Below are positions 5,209 to 8,339 of a stretch of 8,339 bases of DNA, piece after piece. The stretch spans positions 1-8,339 of the forward strand of contig JAFXSH010000125.1 in assembly GCA_017525805.1 (NCBI GenBank), given 5' to 3'. The stretch is from Clostridia bacterium (GTDB taxonomy: Bacteria > Bacillota_A > Clostridia > Christensenellales > Aristaeellaceae). A model generated the notes under the pieces. That model had not been told where the DNA came from. It saw only the letters and a list, made by a program, of their open reading frames with translations, and did no database searches. The first letter of the stretch is position 1. Every line of letters begins with the position of its first letter. Made by a program: the position numbers and the translations under genes.

Positions 5209-5478
5209 AATCGCTTTGACAGAGTTAAGCCTTTCCTGCGGCGGATGCAGAGAGTTGGCGGACGGTGCAAGCCAATGACGCGGGGAAAGCGCGGTCTCAC
5301 TCCCGAGCTGAACGCCTGAAAAAAACAGTAAGGCGTTCCGGATCGCCCCGTTATCATGGCGCAGGGCTTACATGATTGAGCCCCACGAGCAGGCCGATTT
5401 TAAGCGGCAACAAGGGTGGTACCGCGGTAAAGATTGCTTTATCGTCCCTGAAGCGCAAACGCGCTTTGGGGATTTTTT
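5209..5478 (+). promoter_or_regulatory. T-box riboswitch leader, probable leucine (CUC) specifier
   Basis: This leader senses uncharged tRNA and lets transcription continue when the cognate amino acid is scarce. Stem I uses CTTTCCTGCG (5231-5240) with CGCGGGGAAAG (5279-5289). Its distal arm has the AGAG bulge (5251-5254), TTGGC/GCCAA (5255-5259, 5271-5275) and the GGUG motif (5264-5267). Below the stem, GAG (5222-5224) can pair with CTC (5300-5302), enclosing a 3' loop GGUCUCA (5293-5299). The codon CUC (5296-5298) followed by a purine fits the specifier position, meaning leucine. A 7-bp hairpin AACGCCT/AGGCGTT (5311-5337) and another, GGGCT/AGCCC (5364-5383), follow. The T-box core AAGGGTGGTACCGCGG is at 5412-5427. 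The terminator is TCCCTGAAGCG (5445-5455) with CGCTTTGGGGA (5462-5472) and six T (5473-5478). AGGG (5413-5416) can take CCCT (5446-5449) to form the antiterminator. The T-box identity is certain; the specifier was read by eye. Confidence 0.93.
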
Positions 5479-5509
5479 CATCTTTCATTTTACAAGGAGG
5501 AAACACCAT

Positions 5510-6898
5510 ATGCGCTCCATCGCCATTTCGGATCAAACGCTTTTGACCTCCGCCGCCCGGTCCGCCGGGTTCCGGCAGAAATTGGAGGCCGCCCGGAAGC
5601 TGGATCATTTAGGCCTGAACGCCGTGGAAATGCCAAAGCTTACCGATCAGGAAGCGGATATGCTTTTGATGCGGTCCCTGTGCGGCACGGTGAAGCGCGG
5701 GGCCCTGGCCTGCCAGACCGGATTGACCCAGGACAGCGTGGCCCGTGCCTGGGACGCGGTGAAAAACGCCGCCCATCCCCGACTGATCGTGACCATGCCC
5801 CTCACCGCCGCCCAGCTGGAATATATCTGCCATTTGAAGCCCCCCAAGGCGCTGGAAAGGATCGCCGAACTGGTGGCCGCCGCTAAGAAATTATGCGACG
5901 ATGTGGAATTCGTCTGCGGCGACATCACAAGGGCCGAACTGCCCTATGCCATGGACGCCATCAAAGCGGCGCTGAACGCCGGTGCGGGCCGCGTCACCTT
6001 GGAGGACGCCGCCGGTCTTTCCCTGCCGGAGGAAATCGCCGCCCTGGTGAAAGCCGCCCGGGAAGCGGCGGGGCCGGACATGGTGATCGCCGTGCGCTGC
6101 GGCAACGATTTGGGCATGGCCATTTCCTGCGCCGTGGCCGCCCTGCAGGCGGGGGCAGACGAAATCAAAACCGCTTATAATGACGTGACCTCCCTGTCCG
6201 CCGCCGGGATGGCCCGGCTGCTGCGGGCGCGGGGCGCTGATCTCAAGCTGGAAAGCACCCTGGATATCACCCGGGTGGACCGCACCGCGGGCGAACTGGA
6301 AGCGCTGCTCACCGCCACGCCGGGCCGGGTGATTCCCACCGCCGCCGCTCCCAAAGGCAACGGCCTTTCCGCCGAAGCCAGCGCTGAAACCTTGCAGAAA
6401 GCCATCCGTGATTTGGGCTATGACCTGGACGAGGACGATATGGGCCACGCCCAGGAAGCTGTGGAACGGGAAAGCCGGGGCCGGGCGCTGAGCCGGGCGG
6501 AACTGGAAGCCATCGTGCTGGCTGCCGCGCGGCAGGTGCCTCCCACCTACCGGCTGAAGAATTATCTGGTCAACAGCGGCAACACCATTACCCCCTCCGC
6601 CCACGTGACCCTGGATAAGCGCGGCGAAGCACTCACAGGCCTCTGCGCCGGGGACGGTCCCATCGACGCCGCTTTCCGGGCCATCGAGCAGATCATTGGC
6701 CGCCATTTTGAAATGGACGATTTCCAGATCGCCGCCGTCACCCAAAACCGGGAGGCCATGGGCGACGCTTTGGTGAAGCTGCGCCACGGCGGCAAGGTAT
6801 ACGCGGGCAAGGGCATTTCCTCCGACATCATCGGCGCGGCCATCCGGGCGTACCTGAACGCGCTGAACAAAATCGTGTATGAGGAGAAAACCGTATGA
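5510..6898 (+). CDS. LeuA-like protein (isopropylmalate synthase fold) lacking catalytic motifs; probable pseudoenzyme
   Basis: This 462-residue protein has a DRE-TIM-type barrel (about 1-280), a linker, and a C-terminal LeuA dimerisation/leucine-binding domain (about 345-456). The C-terminal domain is clear: YRLKNYLVNSG (347-357), GDGPIDAAFRAI (381-392), GKGISSDIIGAAIRAYLNALN (433-453, in two parts). 2-isopropylmalate synthase condenses acetyl-CoA with 2-ketoisovalerate and needs TLRDG, a metal-binding HxHND and a GERxGN motif. By my alignment these read TLLTS (10-14), RCGND (196-200) and TSLSAAG (227-233): the Arg, Asp and both His are gone. The start at 5510 has AAGGAGG 9 bases upstream; the longer open frame from 5372 runs through the T-box and is not coding. 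T-box control by leucine fits a LeuA relative. It may be a leucine-sensing pseudoenzyme or act on another substrate. The family is firm; loss of synthase activity is inferred. Confidence 0.82.
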   Translation: MRSIAISDQTLLTSAARSAGFRQKLEAARKLDHLGLNAVEMPKLTDQEADMLLMRSLCGTVKRGALACQTGLTQDSVARAWDAVKNAAHPRLIVTMPLTAAQLEYICHLKPPKALERIAELVAAAKKLCDDVEFVCGDITRAELPYAMDAIKAALNAGAGRVTLEDAAGLSLPEEIAALVKAAREAAGPDMVIAVRCGNDLGMAISCAVAALQAGADEIKTAYNDVTSLSAAGMARLLRARGADLKLESTLDITRVDRTAGELEALLTATPGRVIPTAAAPKGNGLSAEASAETLQKAIRDLGYDLDEDDMGHAQEAVERESRGRALSRAELEAIVLAAARQVPPTYRLKNYLVNSGNTITPSAHVTLDKRGEALTGLCAGDGPIDAAFRAIEQIIGRHFEMDDFQIAAVTQNREAMGDALVKLRHGGKVYAGKGISSDIIGAAIRAYLNALNKIVYEEKTV

Positions 6899-8339
6899 AG
6901 CTGAGCTTTTCCACACGCGGCTGGCCGTTTTCCCTGGATGAATGCGTGAACCTTGCCAAGGAAATGCGCTATGACGGGATCGAGCTTTCCGCCGGAAGTT
7001 TAGAATTATTTGACCGCACCGGCGCGCCCTTCTCCCCCGCCCGGCTGCACGAAACGGTACGGGAGCTGAGCGAGCAGTCCTTATCCTTCGCCGCCATTAC
7101 CGCCGGTGAGGGCTGGACAGAGGACGAGGCCAAAGCCCTGATCGCCCTGGCCCACGACCTGCGGGCTCCCCATGTGGTGCTGCCCCTCAAGGCGGCCCCG
7201 GAGGACGCCGCGGACATGCTGGCCCCCCTGCTGCCCATCGCCGAACGGGCGGGAGTGCCTCTGCTGATCCCCTCCACCGGCATGTATGCTGATACGGGCG
7301 TTTTAAAAAACCTGCTGGACAGCTTTGCTTCCGATTATCTGCTGGCCGTCTGGGACGTGCCCTCCGCCGCCACGAAGAAATCCCCGGAGCAAATCGTCAC
7401 CGACTTGGGGGCGTATATCCGTCACGTATATCTGTGCGATGGCATCATCGAAAACGGCACAATGCAAGAGAAGCTGTTGGGCGAAGGGAACCTGCCCTTA
7501 AAGGACGTGTTTGCCGCCCTGCGCTCCATCAGCTTCGAGGGCTTTTTCTCCTTTGACTGGAAGCCCGGCGAAGGCGCTTTGGGCGACGCCGACGTGGTGC
7601 TGTCCCATTACGCGGCCTTGGCCCGGTCCATCGGCAAGGATCCTCGCCGCCTGCGCCACAAGCTGTACGACAACAACCGGCACACCGGCAAATACATCTG
7701 GAAAAAGGACGTGCTGATCGAAGAAACTTTCCCCAAGGTGTTGGATAGAGTCGTTGAAGAATTCCCGGATCAGTACGCTTTCCGCTATACCACCCTGGAT
7801 TATACCCGCACCTATTCCCAGTTCCGGGACGACGTGGACGAGTGCGCTCGGGCCCTCATGGCCATGGGCGTGCGCCGGGGGGCCAAGGTGGCCGTGTGGG
7901 CCACCAACGTGCCCCAGTGGTATTTGACCTTCTGGGCCGCCACCAAAATTGGCGCGGTGCTGGTGACGGTGAACACCGCCTATAAAATTCACGAGGCGGA
8001 ATACCTGCTGCGCCAGAGCGACACTCACACCTTAGTGCTGGTGGAGGGCTGGCGGGACAGCGACTACGCGGGCATCATCAAAGAACTGTGCCCCGAGCTG
8101 ACCGATTCCGTGCCCGGCCAGCCGCTGCACATCAAGCGCCTGCCCTTCCTGCGCAATATCATCACCGTGGGCTTCTCCATGCGGGGCTGCCTCGTATGGG
8201 AAGAATTCCTGACCTATGCCCGCAAGACCCCCAAGGAAGCTCTGCTCCAGCGCACCGCCCAGGTGCAGCCGGACGACGTATGCAACATGCAGTACACCTC
8301 CGGCACCACCGGCTTCCCCAAGGGCGTCATGCTCACCCA
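6895..8339 (+). CDS. TIM-barrel (xylose isomerase-like) / AMP-forming acyl-CoA synthetase fusion, 3' end outside window
   Basis: The frame is open to the window edge, giving 481 residues. Residues 1-245 resemble sugar phosphate isomerase/epimerase barrels: FSTRGWPFSLDECVNLAKEM near the start, YDGIEL (26-31), LLAVWDV (149-155), IRHVYLCDG (175-183), and LLGEGNLPLKDV then FEGFFSFDW (194-222). After a linker, residues from about 262 are an ANL-superfamily acyl-CoA synthetase with YSQFRDDVDECARAL, GVRRGAKVAVWATNVPQWYL, and the phosphate loop YTSGTTGFPKG (467-477), reached just before the edge. Such enzymes activate a carboxylic acid with ATP as acyl-AMP, then form the CoA thioester. The barrel lacks some usual metal ligands (IPST for IENT at 125-128, VYLCD for VHLKD). 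ATG overlaps the LeuA-like stop as ATGA, with GAGGAG (6881-6886) 8 bases upstream, so the two are probably translationally coupled. Substrate unknown. Confidence 0.88.
   Translation, partial: MKLSFSTRGWPFSLDECVNLAKEMRYDGIELSAGSLELFDRTGAPFSPARLHETVRELSEQSLSFAAITAGEGWTEDEAKALIALAHDLRAPHVVLPLKAAPEDAADMLAPLLPIAERAGVPLLIPSTGMYADTGVLKNLLDSFASDYLLAVWDVPSAATKKSPEQIVTDLGAYIRHVYLCDGIIENGTMQEKLLGEGNLPLKDVFAALRSISFEGFFSFDWKPGEGALGDADVVLSHYAALARSIGKDPRRLRHKLYDNNRHTGKYIWKKDVLIEETFPKVLDRVVEEFPDQYAFRYTTLDYTRTYSQFRDDVDECARALMAMGVRRGAKVAVWATNVPQWYLTFWAATKIGAVLVTVNTAYKIHEAEYLLRQSDTHTLVLVEGWRDSDYAGIIKELCPELTDSVPGQPLHIKRLPFLRNIITVGFSMRGCLVWEEFLTYARKTPKEALLQRTAQVQPDDVCNMQYTSGTTGFPKGVMLT

Noticed and set aside
5372..5509. 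N-terminal extension of the LeuA-like frame
   Set aside because: This stretch is the T-box core and terminator; the ribosome site AAGGAGG at 5494-5500 and the family fit ATG 5510.
5891..6916. 341-codon ORF on the minus strand
   Set aside because: It lies antisense to the LeuA-like gene, has no ribosome site or recognisable motif, and is a GC-rich shadow frame.
7498..8028. 176-codon minus-strand ORF opposite the fusion gene
   Set aside because: It is a shadow of the acyl-CoA synthetase frame with no motif of its own.
1..8339. CRISPR arrays, insertion sequences, attachment sites, tandem repeats
   Set aside because: Reading both strands showed no regularly spaced repeats, transposase motifs or flanking duplications; the lone tRNA shows no duplicated 3' end that would mark integration.

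Overview
The window reads as a chromosomal segment from a GC-rich, Gram-positive anaerobe of the Clostridia (Bacillota). The evidence is an Asp23/Gls24 gene next to a YloV/FakA-type gene, a T-box leader, a rubredoxin, a clostridial GH13 glycosidase, strong AAGGAGG Shine-Dalgarno sites, and sigma-A promoters with near-consensus boxes 16-17 bp apart. No insertion sequence, phage gene, CRISPR array or rRNA is visible. The species cannot be named from this sequence alone.

Region 1 (1-1232) holds the 3' part of a GH13 alpha-glycosidase, then a 121-codon ORF. That ORF looks like a glycogen branching enzyme (GlgB) reduced in frame to its N-terminal tip plus two C-terminal pieces. A strong terminator follows. 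Region 2 (1201-1443) holds a tRNA-Lys(CTT) gene on the minus strand with its own terminator and a perfect consensus promoter, divergent from another perfect promoter that drives region 3. Region 3 (1446-2987) holds three short transcription units: a PfkB-family sugar kinase with an operator-like palindrome at its start site, a small protein with nine cysteines, and a 51-residue rubredoxin with an atypical first Cys motif. Each has its own promoter. Region 4 (3003-5119) is the asp23/gls24-like and fakA-like (yloV) pair under one promoter; the fakA-like gene most likely starts at UUG.

Region 5 (5175-8339, running off the edge) is the most unusual part. A full T-box leader, most likely with a leucine CUC specifier, precedes a LeuA-like protein. 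That protein keeps the LeuA C-terminal (leucine-binding/dimerisation) domain but appears to have lost the catalytic and metal-binding residues of its synthase barrel. Its stop codon overlaps the start of a fusion of a xylose-isomerase-like TIM barrel with an AMP-forming acyl-CoA synthetase, cut by the window end inside the adenylation core. The barrel of this fusion also lacks several usual metal ligands. The layout suggests a leucine-starvation-induced operon in which a probable LeuA pseudoenzyme is co-translated with an acyl-activating fusion. The function is unknown, and this is the best candidate for an undescribed system here.
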